Origin: Lachnospiraceae bacterium UBA7110
Lineage (GTDB): Bacteria; Bacillota; Clostridia; Lachnospirales; Lachnospiraceae
Reading direction: 5' to 3'
Assembly (NCBI GenBank): GCA_002492295.1
Contig: DKYC01000077.1
Coordinates: 1-6,361 of the forward strand
DNA length: 6,361 bases
How positions within the stretch are numbered: position 1 is the first letter of the stretch; every line of letters starts with the position of its first letter. A program made the position numbers and the translations under genes. Below, piece by piece: positions 6,347-6,361 of the stretch. The notes beneath the pieces are model-generated. The model worked only from the letters and a program-made list of their open reading frames with translations. It did not search any database and had not been told where the DNA came from.

Positions 6347-6361
6347 GAAAGCAAAAACCAT

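Noticed and set aside
6119..6361. 80-residue minus-strand frame starting at the right edge
   Set aside because: It lies opposite the PAS-like coding region; its hydrophobic start is the complement of the A-rich end, and no ribosome binding site can be seen within the window.
1..6361. CRISPR array, tRNA, rRNA, insertion sequence or phage features
   Set aside because: No regularly spaced direct repeats, tRNA cloverleaf, transposase-like protein or terminal inverted repeats of an insertion element were seen.

Overview
The window looks like a chromosomal stretch from a gut-type Firmicute, most likely a Lachnospiraceae/Clostridia member. This rests on strong AGGAGG-type ribosome binding sites, a GTG start, sigma-A-like promoters, moderate G+C, and the style of the large secreted protein (transglutaminase-like core, acidic Glu/Thr/Ser linker, bacterial Ig-like and 'YxGK...YKNNKDAG' modules). 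The genus was not determined.

Layout. (1) 2-211, plus strand: a heavy-metal-associated (HMA) domain with GMMCGHC, either a small CopZ-like copper chaperone or the C-terminal metal-binding domain of a copper P-type ATPase cut by the window edge. (2) 222-267: a strong hairpin terminator between two converging genes; its right arm also encodes the last residues of the opposing gene. (3) 244-663, minus strand: a small predicted lipoprotein of unknown function. (4) 664-981: a divergent promoter region with one promoter facing each way and a leader of about 120 nt on the right. (5) 982-4144/4146, plus strand: a 1054-residue secreted transglutaminase-like protein with an intact Cys-His-Asp triad. 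(6) 4159-4198: a near-symmetrical intrinsic terminator. (7) 4203-4232: a promoter. (8) 4283-6346, plus strand: a 687-residue response regulator with the order REC, degenerate GGDEF, apparently active EAL, and a C-terminal PAS-like domain.

The genes are not an operon: each has its own promoter or terminator, apart from the cut first gene. The regulator should lower cyclic di-GMP, with output gated by receiver phosphorylation and possibly by nucleotide binding to the dead GGDEF domain. The large secreted protein belongs to the kind of surface-exposed product that c-di-GMP often controls in Clostridia, but no riboswitch or shared operator was seen, so any functional link is inference from adjacency. 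The most interesting points are the REC-degenerate GGDEF-EAL-PAS architecture, the stop right after the PAS-like domain with a PAS-linker-like continuation in the +1 frame, the unrecognised N-terminal regions of the secreted protein, and the terminator embedded in coding sequence. I saw no clear new multi-gene system.
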